Source of the DNA: Bactericera cockerelli
Lineage: Eukaryota; Arthropoda; Insecta; Hemiptera; Triozidae
Direction: 5' to 3'
Length of the DNA: 64,000 nucleotides
Assembly (NCBI GenBank): GCA_024516035.1
Contig: CM044967.1
Location: 5,016,859 to 5,080,858 of the forward strand
Shown piece after piece: positions 31,441-43,400 of this stretch. The notes under the pieces are model-generated. The model worked only from the letters and a program-made list of their open reading frames with translations, searched no databases and was not told the DNA's origin. Positions within the stretch are counted from its first letter, which is position 1. Each line of letters opens with the position of its first letter. A program made the position numbers and the translations under genes.

Positions 31441-32832
31441 TACTTCCGAGAAATTTCTAATATTAGAAATCGGAAGTATTGTGTTCGTTTTTGTAAAAAA
31501 AAATATTTTTTTGCTCCGATTTCAATCTGGACGTTTCATAACCTCCTGAGCAAATTTGGTTTTGTGTCCGTCTGTCGGTCTGTCTGTTAAAACGATTCCT
31601 TGTAACGCGCAAATCTCGGAAACTACTCGACCGATTTTGATGAAATTTTGTAAACATTTAGGAGACATTCTGTAGATGGTCCCATTTTAAATTCATCGAA
31701 TTCGTACTAGCGGCTCTGGGTGAAAGAGACCATGCGCCTGACCACTAACTTTTTACTTAAATGCTTATATCTTGTGAACGGTACACCCGATTTTGATAAA
31801 ATTTTGTATGTATATGCATATTATTATTTTACATAGGTTGTTTGTATTTTCTTATAAATTAATTATAATTTGAGTCTGATATTTAAGAAAATCCGAAATT
31901 TTGGACAATAAAGTCAAAAAATAAGAACCACGACTTGCCGATACAGAATTTTTTGTAGAATTTAGAATGTAGAAAAAAAGGTTTTCTACCATATAAAACA
32001 AATTTGAAGAAAATCGGTTCAGCCATTTCGGAGATACAAGTAATTTAGTATAAAAACTCAAAATTCGCACGTGTACACAATGTGAAACAATCACGAGGAA
32101 GTATTGTGTCCATAATTGGCAGTGTTTTTACTTCCGAGAAATTTCTAATATTAGAAATCGGAAGTATTGTGTTCGTTTTTGTAAAAAAAAATATTTTTTT
32201 GCTCCGATTTCAATTTTTTTCATATTTCTGGACGTTTCATAACCTACTGAGTAAATTTCGTTTTGTGTCCGTCTGTCGGTCTGTCTGTCGGTCTGTTAAA
32301 ATGATTCCTTGTAACGCGCAAATCTCGGAAACTACTCGACCGATTTTGATGAAATTTTGCACACATCTAGGAGACATTCTGTAGATGGTCCCATTTTAAA
32401 TTCATCGAATGCATACCAGCGGTTCTGGGTGAAAGAGACCATGCGCCTGACCACTAACTTTTTACTTAAACGCTTATATCTCGTGAACGGTACACCCGAT
32501 TTCGATGAAATTTTGTAAGAATATGCATATTATTGTTTTACATATGTAATTTATATTTTTTATAAATTAATTATAATTTGACTCTGATATTTAAGAAAAT
32601 CCGAAATTTTGGACAAAAAAGTAAAAAAATAAGGACCACGACTTGCCGATACAGAATTTTTTGTGGAATTTAGAATGTAGAAAAAACAATATTCTACCAT
32701 ATAAAACAAATTTGAAGAAAATCGGTTGAGCCGTTTTGGAAATACAAGTAATTTTGTATAAAATCTCAAAATTGGCACGTGTTTACAATGTGAAGCAATC
32801 ACGAGGAAGTATTGAGTCCATAATTGGCAGTG
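31441..32832 (+). mobile_element. Tandem pair of L elements
   Basis: Unit 1 is 31441-32124 and unit 2 is 32129-32832, offset 688 bp and clearly over 90% similar by eye. Each starts tacttccgag with the palindrome tttctaatattagaaa and ends cataattggcagtg. The phrase ggaagtattgtgt occurs near both ends of each unit. Internal ctactcgaccgattttgatg is a phrase common in insect non-autonomous elements. No coding capacity. Fragments: 51606-51825, 52845-52888 and 60515-60620. The class is unclear; a Helentron-type element or a satellite-like element is possible. Confidence 0.75.
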
Positions 32833-33839
32833 TTTTTTTTTAATTAATCTTATTTTATGTTTTTAAAGAAATAATTGTATTTTTCCAGGTGATATCAGAG
32901 GTTCGTATTTTTATACTAAGAGCACATCTCGAATCAATGTTCTACTGCTATCTATTTACCTAAGGTAGTATAATGTAGTATATTCTGTTCGATATCGTAA
33001 CCTAGAAATTGAGAGCGTAATGAAAAAAAAAAAAAATACTACGAAAGTTCGTGTCGGGTACAATAAGAAATGTAAAAATACGAGGTAGAGATTACTACAG
33101 AAAACGTGCGAGGTAACGTAAGATGAATTCGAAGAAAAGGTAGACAGAAAAACTCTTGAACAATGAACAAGTACTTAGACTGTACAGAAAAGAGACGAAG
33201 GGCAGAATGAGATAGAGAGAGAGGGGGAAGTTAAAGTTGGTGGGGGGTGTAGAGGGCCAAAGTTTTGGTGACAAAATTAAAGGAGATTTTAAATGCGATT
33301 AAAATTCACGAGAAAAAACCCATGCCTTTTTTTATGAACGCCGTGAAACTTTGTAGGTATACAATGTGTAATGAAATACTCGATATGTACGTATTTGCTG
33401 TTTGATTTCAAGGGGTTCAAGGCGCGTCTTTTACATTTACTTTAGGTAGTTAAACCTAAATAATTATTAATATCTATTTATTGTTACATAGTATCATTTA
33501 TTGTTACATAGTACAGTGGAACCTGTATGTATACAAGAGAACTTTTCTGACTCGAATTTGTGATATCTTTTTTTTTTCACGAATGGTCTTGACATAGTGA
33601 TGTGAATAACCTGTCAGAAAAAGGAAAGAAACGATTAAAAATGAAGGTACAAATAAAATATTTTATTGTGAGGTTATTTATGTTCATCCTAATTTTCTAT
33701 TGAATTAACCCCTCGCTCGCATCAATTCTTGATACAAAAAATACTACAGGCCATCCAAAGGGGCAATAGCTCGAGCATCAGAGGCACGCTTCCTCTCGGT
33801 AGTGAGCTCTAAAAAGTTTTTTACCTTTGGAATATAATA
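32833..33839. other. Gap without gene
   Basis: AT-rich. At 33513-33600 acagtggaacctgtatgtat resembles one end of a pogo-like element, but no partner end was found. No gene. Confidence 0.4.
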
Positions 33840-33980
33840 TATATACCTGTATATCTCCCTTGCCTTTATCCCATATATTAGCTTATGATGCTTTTGGGGT
33901 CGGCATTGTTCAACCTCATGGTTGAGGTTGGTAGGGTTGAGCACGTTTTTTTATGGCTGGATGCCCTTCCTAACGCCAAC
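33840..33980 (+). repeat. Repeat Q
   Basis: tctcccttgcctttatccca, then tttttatggctggatgccct and taacgccaac. The first part recurs at 37856-37928. The ggctggatgcccttcct phrase is common in animal retroposons. Confidence 0.45.
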
Positions 33981-34211
33981 GATTCTATTTGGTTTTAACG
34001 TCCTGATCTGGACGGGAAGTTACCCTCCATTCGCTGGGAATCGTACTAGCTATCCACATTAACCTCACCTAGCCTGGGTAGGGCTGGAAATGCCAGCCTC
34101 ACGTGTTTGGAGGGAACAGAATTTTCTTCGAAAAGTCTGCTCCAACCGGGGATCGAACTCGGGATCTCTGGACTGCGAGCAGTAATCACAACCATTACGC
34201 CACGGAGGCTG
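33981..34211 (-). mobile_element. SINE-C
   Basis: Inverted copy from gattctatttggttttaacg to cattacgccacggaggct, lacking only the extreme 3' end. It ends 68 bp before the acceptor of the first coding exon of the acetyltransferase gene. Confidence 0.85.
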
Positions 34212-34279
34212 ATTTCCTTTGAAATATAATACAAAAAATATTTTTCTTCTACCCTAAACCTTTTCCTCATTGTCAACAG

Positions 34280-34495
34280 ATGAGCAAGGAAGACATCGAG
34301 TACGTCTATCCGATTCCCGAGGAGCGATACAATGACGTCATCGAACATCTGAGGTTCAACTTCTTCGCCGACGAGCCTTTGAACCAGTGCGTGGGTCTGT
34401 GCGAGACAGGGCGGGGCCACTCTGAGCTGGAGCTGCACAGTATTCTGACCCTGCAGGACAATCTATCCGTCATGGCCGTCAGCCGGAGTGGCCAG
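34280..34495 (+). CDS. AANAT-like exon 1 (residues 1-72)
   Basis: Starts at ATG directly after the acceptor ttgtcaacag and ends GGCCAG|GTAAAC. Encodes the N-terminal helix region with the catalytic-type DEPLN and the strand NLSVMAVSRSGQ. Confidence 0.95.
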
Positions 34496-37400
34496 GTAAA
34501 CTAAAAGTCAGTCGGTCATAGAGAAATGTATTTTTTTTTTCTTCTTTGAAATGTACAGATAGTCCCCCATAGTTTATAGTCCCCCAGTCTGACTGTGGGA
34601 CTATAAATAGGGAGTAGACCAGCATTGGCTTGGTTCTGGGGGCCCTTGTCAATTTCCTACACCACTGATAACTTATCATGCGGTAGCCTTTTTCCATACA
34701 TATGAAGCGGGCCTCTGGATCACTTCTTTACTGTTCGACTGTGGTCTATCATGTTCTGTGTACCTACATTCAGTTAACACCACTAAACTTCTTCAGAGGC
34801 AAGGACTCTGAATGTTACAGACCTCTCTTTAAATAAATATTCATTAAGAAAAAAAAACTTCTTCGACTCATCCCTCCACATTTAGTGGTTATATCTGTTT
34901 TTTTACCTGCAACTGCCTGCAAGTTACAAAAGTTGTTCAGTATTGCGATTGATCATTGAAGTGAGAACGAAATTGAGCTTTAAGCATTCAGACTCCTTTA
35001 TCGGTTATTATTAACTAATGATGTGTGTGAGACATAATCATATGATGTGTTCGTAATCCGAACTTCAAAAAATGATAAAGATCCAATCAACTATTCAACT
35101 AGTTTGTGTGGCATGTTGTTTTGTTGATAATTGAATCATGAAAGCTTTTGTAGTACCTACCTCAAATGTGAATGTGAGAAGTTTAAACTTTGAACAATAA
35201 ATCGAGTACTGTGTAAAACCCCTTCAATAAAATAATTTCAGTTCTTTTTGAAATTTTGTCCCGTTTTGAGTATGTACGGGCAAATAGCTCGTTCTCAATA
35301 TGAAAATAATTAACACTATCCTGGATGTTCGATTCCTAGATATACTCACCATTCTTCAGGTTGTGGCAGTTCCAAGGTTCCATTCAAAAATGATGATGTT
35401 GTAAACCATCAAAAATACACCACAACAATCTTCCTCCAAACGTTCTGGCATCCATTGATCAAGTCTAGACTAAACTCACAAACTACTATTAACTCACAAA
35501 CCGTTGCACCAGCCTCCGTGGTGCAACGGTTGTGTCCGTAGTCCAGAGATTCTGAGTTCGATTCCCGGTTGGGAGCCGAATTTTCCAAGAGATGATTCTG
35601 TTTCCTCCGAACACTTGAGGCTAGAATAGACAGCCCGACCCAGGCTGGGTGAGATTAATGTGGGTAGCTAGCACGCTTCCTAGCCAATAGAGGATAAAAC
35701 CCCTGTCCTTACTACCCATCTCAAATCAGGACGTTAAAACCTAATAGAATCAACTGGTCATGGTCACAATAGATCTAACTAGGTCGCAGTGTTAGTTCCT
35801 GAATCTCCAACAAATATCAGTGGATGAGCCATAGTAACAGAGAAGAAAATTCAGTTGATTTTTTTTTTTTTTTTTTTGTAAAAAGGCAATTTGTTGGCGA
35901 AATGAATAAATGAATGAATATGTTTGTATAAATCTATTATACTGTACATTATCACAATACAAATATTCGTATCTGAAATTGCTTGTCTAGCGCAAAAGCA
36001 GACAAGTGTTGATGTGTTATTCAAAAATAAAATAATAAAAAATAGCTTACGCTTTGAAATTGGACCCTACCACGCTCGAGTTACCCAGCTTCAGGTGGCG
36101 TGTTGCTGCCATGAGTCATGCTGATAGCCATACATTCCTCTCAAATATAGCTGACTGATGGAACTTGCGTCTCAAATGTCATCCACTGATTACTACCAGC
36201 TCATAGCCCAGTCAATACAGTTTTTTTTTTTTTTAAAGATGAGTGTTTCACAGCCTTTTCTTATTTCGTAGCCATGAAACAGGAGCTACTGTAGACGCTT
36301 GTGGTCTGTGTTGTAGCCTGCCCATCCCCTAGTATGCCTACCCATCCCGTAGTATGTCTGCCGGGTTTACACGTTAACCCGGCATGTGGATTATACATGT
36401 TCGCAAATTTCTTGAAAATTAATTACCTCGGCCAAACCAAGTCTTTGGTCCACTTTCTATTGAAAGCACCCCAGCCACTTCCTTGGTAAACAATTGCTCC
36501 GAGAAATTCCTACCATCTATACTCTAAATGTTTAAATAGCACAGTTAAATACGATGTAACGAGAGTAAAACTTTCCCCAATATTTCTCCCATAGTGATCA
36601 GCCTATTTGCCTATTAGCTCGCGACAAAATATATTTCACCCTAGAAATCCGAGATCTTTTCGTAGACCTGGTAGTTCTGCGCAGGCCAAGTTCTATGCAG
36701 ACATATTGACTTTAATAGTTCATTGAGAAATGTGAGATTACCTACAGTACCTAATATGGGCATTAATATTGCTGTATTGATTTAAATCTAGTGCATAATT
36801 AACCTGCCATTATTCAGTCATAATTACGTCATTGCGGTTTTCTCTACGTCCTGAAATATCCTGTCTACTTTTTTTAAAATATTAACTTTTTGTCTAAAGT
36901 TGTCTATATGTGAAAAGTTTATACTTGAATTTTTATTCCATATGTTCTTTTTAACATACACATTTTAAACTTTCTTTACTAGTAAATTTCATCTTTAATA
37001 GTGTCTTCTTAATTTCCGAAATGTTCAATGCCCTTGTGCAAGCTGGTATTCAAATCATTCTCAATTCCGAAGGTTCGCGTAGAAAATACGCATACCCTTC
37101 TCGACAGGAACGTAATTGGAATTATAAAACCACGCGCTATCAAGTTTTGAACAAAGCTTACAAAAATTGCAAAAATCCTCAATGTCCCAAGTTTCACTGC
37201 ACCCGTAGCAGGTGTTACTACTGTGGCTACCAATCTCTTTAGTAACTGAAAATCGCTAGTACCCTGTTAGATTTAAGGATTGTGTATATATTGTTTTTTC
37301 ATAGGTAAGTTTTTCATGCCTAGGGTTTTTGTCCATCAAATGTCCTGACATAACATCGTGATAAATATCCAGGACGATGGTTTTACCCTACTCTCTCAAA

Positions 37401-40400
37401 CAGGCTGTCAACATTAAACTCGCCCAACCTGCGTAGGGGTAACAAGGCTCGAAGCACCGAAATATCTGGTAGAAAGACTTGTGAACAAAAAATAAAAATC
37501 CGACCCTTCATCTGGCATGAATACGAGCAATTACGTATTTTTTTAAAGCTCTTTTTCTAAAATACTTTGGAAAGAGATTAAATAGGTGAAAAGAGTTTTC
37601 AGTAGTTTTACACAAATAAATTATGTTTTCTCTTTTGCATGAAGGCAAAATGCCATTAAAATATGAACCAACCTCAGTTGCTCGATCGATAAGGCGGCGA
37701 ATTTGTATTTTGGAGATGGGTGGTTCAAGTCCCAAGTTCAGCAAAAATTTGTTTGAGCAAGTTTGAGTAATTATTGTGAATCACGATTTTGATTTACACA
37801 ACTATAATTAAAAAAAATATTTGTAAAAACATGAAACATCAACACTGTTATTATATGTCTCCCTTGTCTTTATCCCATACTAGCTAAATTTGCTTCTTGG
37901 TCTGCTCTTCCTTCTGGGGTTGGCCTTAACACTGTTATTATTACAAAAATAAAGTAGAATACTATATACTACATATCAGTTTGGCTGGGGGACTATAAAC
38001 AGGGAGTAGACCAGCATTAGTTTGGTTCTGGGGGCCCTTGTCAATTATAAGCCTCCTTGTAAAGACAGTGGTAGAAGTGCTGAGTCATTCCTCCACTGTC
38101 TGGCTACCATCGTTCACGATGACGCCACCCTATGTTAATACGAGACTTCTTATATGAATCCTAGTCTCATATTATGAATATACAGGGTGGGGCAAAAGTC
38201 TGGAAACCCCTGAATAACTTTCGAATGGCTTCTTCGGTAAAATTAAAATTTTGTACGGTAAACCGCGCTAATAAGACCTTCTTTTAGAGTGGGGTCGATT
38301 TTTGTTACCGGCCCCCATGTCGGGGCCAGGGGGGGCAACTTCATTTTTTTAAATACGAACCCCCACCTTGTGATACATTTTTGAAAAGGTCTTTAAATAA
38401 GAAATACATTGGTGCAAATTTATTTTTTTAATATTAACTGTTTGAAAATGGCGTCCAACTTTGTGAATGCAGTAAAGTCTGGAAACCCCTGAATATCTTT
38501 CGAAAGGGCTTTCTCAGTAAATTTAAAATTGTGTACGGTAATCCTTGGTAATTAGACCTTTTATTAGAATGGGACCAATTTTTTTTTACCGGCCCCCATG
38601 TCGGGGCCAGGGAGGCCAACTTCATTTTTTTTTATACGAAACCCCAACTTGCGATACATTTTTGGAAAGGTCTAATTACCCCGACTTACCGTGTACAATT
38701 TTAAATTTACTGAGAAAGCCCTTTCAAAAGATATTCAGGGGTTTCCAGACTTTACTGCATACACAAAGTTGGACGCCATTTGCAAACAGTTAATATTAAA
38801 AAAATAAAATTTGCACCAATGTATTTCTTATTTAAAGAACTTTCCAAAAATGTATCGCAAGGTGGGGGTTCGTATTTAAAAAAATGAAGTTGACCCCCCT
38901 GGCCCCGACATGGGGGCCGGTAACAAAAATCGACTCCACTCTAAAAGAAGGTCTTGTTAGCCCGGTTTACCTTACAAAATTCTAATTTTACCGAAGAAGC
39001 CATTCGAAAGTTATTCAGGGGTTTCCAGACTTTTGCCCCACCCTGTATAATTGTTACATATTCGATTTTAAACTAGTTGAATTGATAATAATAATAATTA
39101 TGAAAATAATATTCTTGAGAGGGGAAGGTAACCGCCAGGCGAGGTTAATGCTAGAGGACGCCACCCTATGATGATGATGATGATGATGATGATGTCTACA
39201 AAAAAAGTTATCATATTTGTGTTAATCACTTTCGTGATGTCACAACTACTCTAACTCGCTTTACTAAATCTACGCTGAAACCGGGACTTGAACCACCGAC
39301 CTCCAGGTTACAAGTCCGCCGCCTTATCGATCAAGCTACTGAGGTCGGCTGATGATGTCTACATATCACACTTTAGTAGTGAGAACATTTTAATGACAGT
39401 GCCTTTTTCTCTTCCCAGGTAGTAGGCGTAGCTCTGAACGGAATTCAGCACGAGGGCGATGTGGACGAAGCCATGAAGAAACTTGAAACCCTCACCGACA
39501 AGAAGTTCAAACAGATCTTCTCCATGCTGTACGAACTCAACCAGTCCTTGAACTTGTTCAAACGCTATGACGTCACGTCGGTGTTCGAGTGTCGGATCCT
39601 GTCGGTAGACAACAGCTACAGGGGGCGTGGTCTAGCCAACGAGCTGTTCAAGCTCAGTCTGGACGTGGCGTCCAAAGCAGGATTTAAGGTGAGACCCCTT
39701 TCTCAACATTCAAGACACAAACTGACCTCAGTAGATCAATCGATAAGTTATATAAGGTTAAAAAAAGTTATCATATTTGTGTTTAAAAAAAAAAAAAATG
39801 GAAGAAATACAAAGTAATACAACATATGTTATTAACATTTTTACCTTTAGCACCTTAGCTCCTGCGAATGGGGTTGGACCCCATAAATTCGTAAAAATAA
39901 AAATAAATAAATAAAAAATCCCAATTACTCAAACTAGCTTTACTTAATCTTTTCTGAACTTGGGACTCGAACCACCGACCTCCTGTTACGAGTTCACCGC
40001 CCTATCGACCGAACTGCTGATGTCGGTAAGATCATTGGATAAAGCATCGGAATCGTAACTTGGAGGTCGGTGGTGCGAGTCCCAAGCATCAGGGCCTCAT
40101 TTGAAAAAGCACTGACTCTGAAAATCTCCCTTTCATCCGTCAAATTTTGTTCAAATATTCCAAGGAAAACAGATGGGGAGAAAGAGAGAGTGGGTGACAA
40201 TGGGGCATATTTAGGCATATTATTATTATGGGTTTGATTTGATGGCAGAAATTGCCTCAGGCAATAATCACACCCATTGCCAATAAAGTCATTATTTTTA
40301 TGGTATGCAAGACAAACATTCGATTAGGTTTCAAAGCTTTGAAAATTAATAAATTACTCTTACTAGAATGAAGTAAGGTAAGAGAAAATATCAACAAGGT

Positions 40401-43400
40401 GCAACATTTGTAATAGAACTTATGGCAGGACACGTATTATGCTTCCTCAGCTTATTTATATTAATCACCTCCACCCTTTTCCATTATTTCGAGTCATAAG
40501 GAGAAATTTTCAGACATTTGGCTAGATTTGAACTGATCAATTCGCACCCTAGCTGGATTTTTAGACGAGCACTCGGGCTTGCATCTCTCAACCACCATGG
40601 GTTAGGTGAATGGAAGTCTTATATGGGCTGTGCAGAAAATTTTACCAACTTTATTTTTAAGAAAACAACATAACGGCCATCTTACAAATAAAATATTTCT
40701 TCCAATTTTTCAGAGGTTGGAAGAAAAATAGTTACTATTCGTAGAATCATGGATACTGGGTCTCTAATTTCTAATCACCGTCTGTGGGTGCCTTAATCAT
40801 AATCATGTTTGATGAATTTTTATCCTATAATGACTGGCTAAGTATTTTCCTTTGTTTCCAATATATTGTATAGTTTGAATAATTTATTTCCTAGCAAAAA
40901 CCTGCGATTTCGATTGTTTCCAATATTTTCATAGCGAGAAGAATAATGAACACAATTATGTTCTCAAGTAATTACCACTACCAATCATAAATTAGACAGT
41001 GTTAGGGTCTTGTTACAAAGAACTTGATGTGTGATCTTGACTTTTGACCCTTTAATTAGGGATGAATTATGATACGTTGGTGCTATGGTGTTGCGTTATG
41101 ACCGACAATCAATAGAGCGTAGGTTCAGTCCCCGAATGAATCTTGGTATTGTCCTTGTTGATTTAGTACTACATAAGTTTCATATTAGTCAGTTGATTAA
41201 ACTAAACCTTTTCTATAATCAACGGAGACCACAGTGTAGAATACACCAGTTCTTGACGCAACACTGCAGTTAACTAATATCGAGCATGGAGAGAATATGG
41301 ATCGGTGTCCGCTGGGGCACATAGCCATTTGTAGTCAGAAATGTTTCTGCTGATATTTTGACACCATTCAATCTGGGTGAGATTAATGTGAGAAGCTGAG
41401 ACATTTACAAATGAAAAAAGGGTCAAACTATGACCTGGTAAGTAAGGAAGCCTGAGCTAATCAAGTACCTACCTATAATAGGACTAATGACCTATCATAG
41501 GTAGTACTAATAAGTAGCATTATAATTTTCAGAAGTTTTTCGTAGGAGTCACAATGTTTTTTGCTATCTGTATCTTAAACTGTACAGTGTACATGACAGA
41601 GAGAATTTTCAAAGAACTTTAGGATAAAAATATTTTTTATAACATAATTTAATACAACTTTTTTGTAAAACGAACTCATTTCATTTTGGCGTGAATAAAA
41701 AAGGGTAATTACCTATGAAGCCCCTTCAAATTGCATACGCAAAAATACCAAAAATTGAGTCCCCACATTTCTCGATGTAAGATCGATGTGGAAACTCAAG
41801 ATATTTTTTTTTTTTTAAATAAAACTTTCAGAGATTGGTTTACTCACTAAAATGCAATTTTTTTACCTATCAGGCATTAGAAATTCCTTAATATAATAAT
41901 AATAAAAAAATCTTTCACACATATCGAATGAGAAGATCCACAATATCTGACGCACGATTAGCTCAGTGGTAAGGTTCTCGCATCCCATGCTGAAGGTCTC
42001 GGGTTCAAACCTCCCTAGTCGACAAAAAATTGTATTCAAAGTTTGGTTACAGTAAAGTAATTTTAAGGAATAACTTCCTGTGCGCTCGTGTTGCCCCAGC
42101 ACCAAAATGGGAAGTATTGAGTCACTTCTCACCCATCAGAGGGGAGGCATACTACGGGATTGGCAAGTTACAATACAGCTAACAAGCATCTACAGTAGCT
42201 CCTGTTTCATTGCTACGAAATAAAAAAGGCTGTGAAACTCTCATCTTGAAAAAAAATATCCCAGGTATACCCAAGTTCTTTGATTCAGGAGGGCTATGTT
42301 TCTTGTCAATGACTTTGAGCACTAACTTCTGTTGCAGCGTGCAGGAATAATTGGCCAAACGATTCGATTTGCAATTCTGAAATGATTTGATATGCAGACT
42401 CTTAGGAGATGTTTCTTTCAATAATGTAATATTAGAATCTGTACTATGGTAGGAATCATTATTATTTGAATGAATGACCGTAGCAATTACAAGATTACAT
42501 TATAATGCCTATTAGGTACACTTCTATAGAAGTACCTACCTGTTGGTACTTTTAGTTTAGTCATCATAAAGTTAATCATTCAGTTTTAAACTAGACAAAA
42601 GATTTTTTTTTTTTTTTTTTTTTTTTTCCTCTTCTCTCTTCCCCAAAAGTTTATCTAATGAGGTAATATTGGGTGAAATTGAAACTATTTCCATATTCCA
42701 TGTTTAAACTTCTCACTTTTACATTTGAAGTAGGCCCTTCACAAGCTGTAATGGTTTCCTCTTAAGTCAAAGGTTTGGGAAACATTACTTCTATTCTAAT
42801 TTTTCTTCAATAAGAAATATGAGCTATTTTTTTGAAGTCCGAATTCGGACACATTCTCCTAACGGGCTTATGGGCCATAATCATAGAAAAAAGAGTCGCC
42901 ACACGACTTACCTTCTCATTCGTAATAAAGTCACCACTGTTGCTAAAAATAATATCAAATCCGTACTCAGTCGCTTTCAAAATAATTGGATTTGAAATGT
43001 CAGAAAAACCCCCATTTAACATTATTAACAATAGATTAATAGAAAAGGTGGTTCAAGCGGGACCCCCGAAAATAACAGTAAATTTTTCCTCGCTTTGCTT
43101 AACTTTAATCCTGTTTCATAACGTGACCCTAAGTTTTACCTCGGCAGTATAAACAACGTAATACGTCTTCTAGTCTATTATTATAGTATGCTTTTTTAAG
43201 ACAAAATATATACAGTAAAATTATAAATAGATTGAACAAAGAAACAAGAACAAAAAAGAGAATGAAGCTAATGTCCTCCTACCTAAAGGGCAGGGTTATT
43301 GCCTGTGGCAATCTCTTCCACCCAAACCTTATTGTGTCCTATTATGTCTTACTGTATTGTTTTAAAACATTATATAACCGACCTCAGTAGCTCAATCGAT

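Noticed and set aside
34046..34438. 130-codon minus-strand frame
   Set aside because: It is antisense to acetyltransferase exon 1 joined to SINE-C sequence.
37021..37242. 73-codon frame with five cysteines near its C-terminus
   Set aside because: It lies within intron 1, in AT-rich DNA, with no homology I recognise, and the cysteine spacing matches no finger I know.
41945..42020. Possible tRNA-Gly-like gene
   Set aside because: The acceptor does not pair and the anticodon loop is too small; the segment is followed by SINE-E body.
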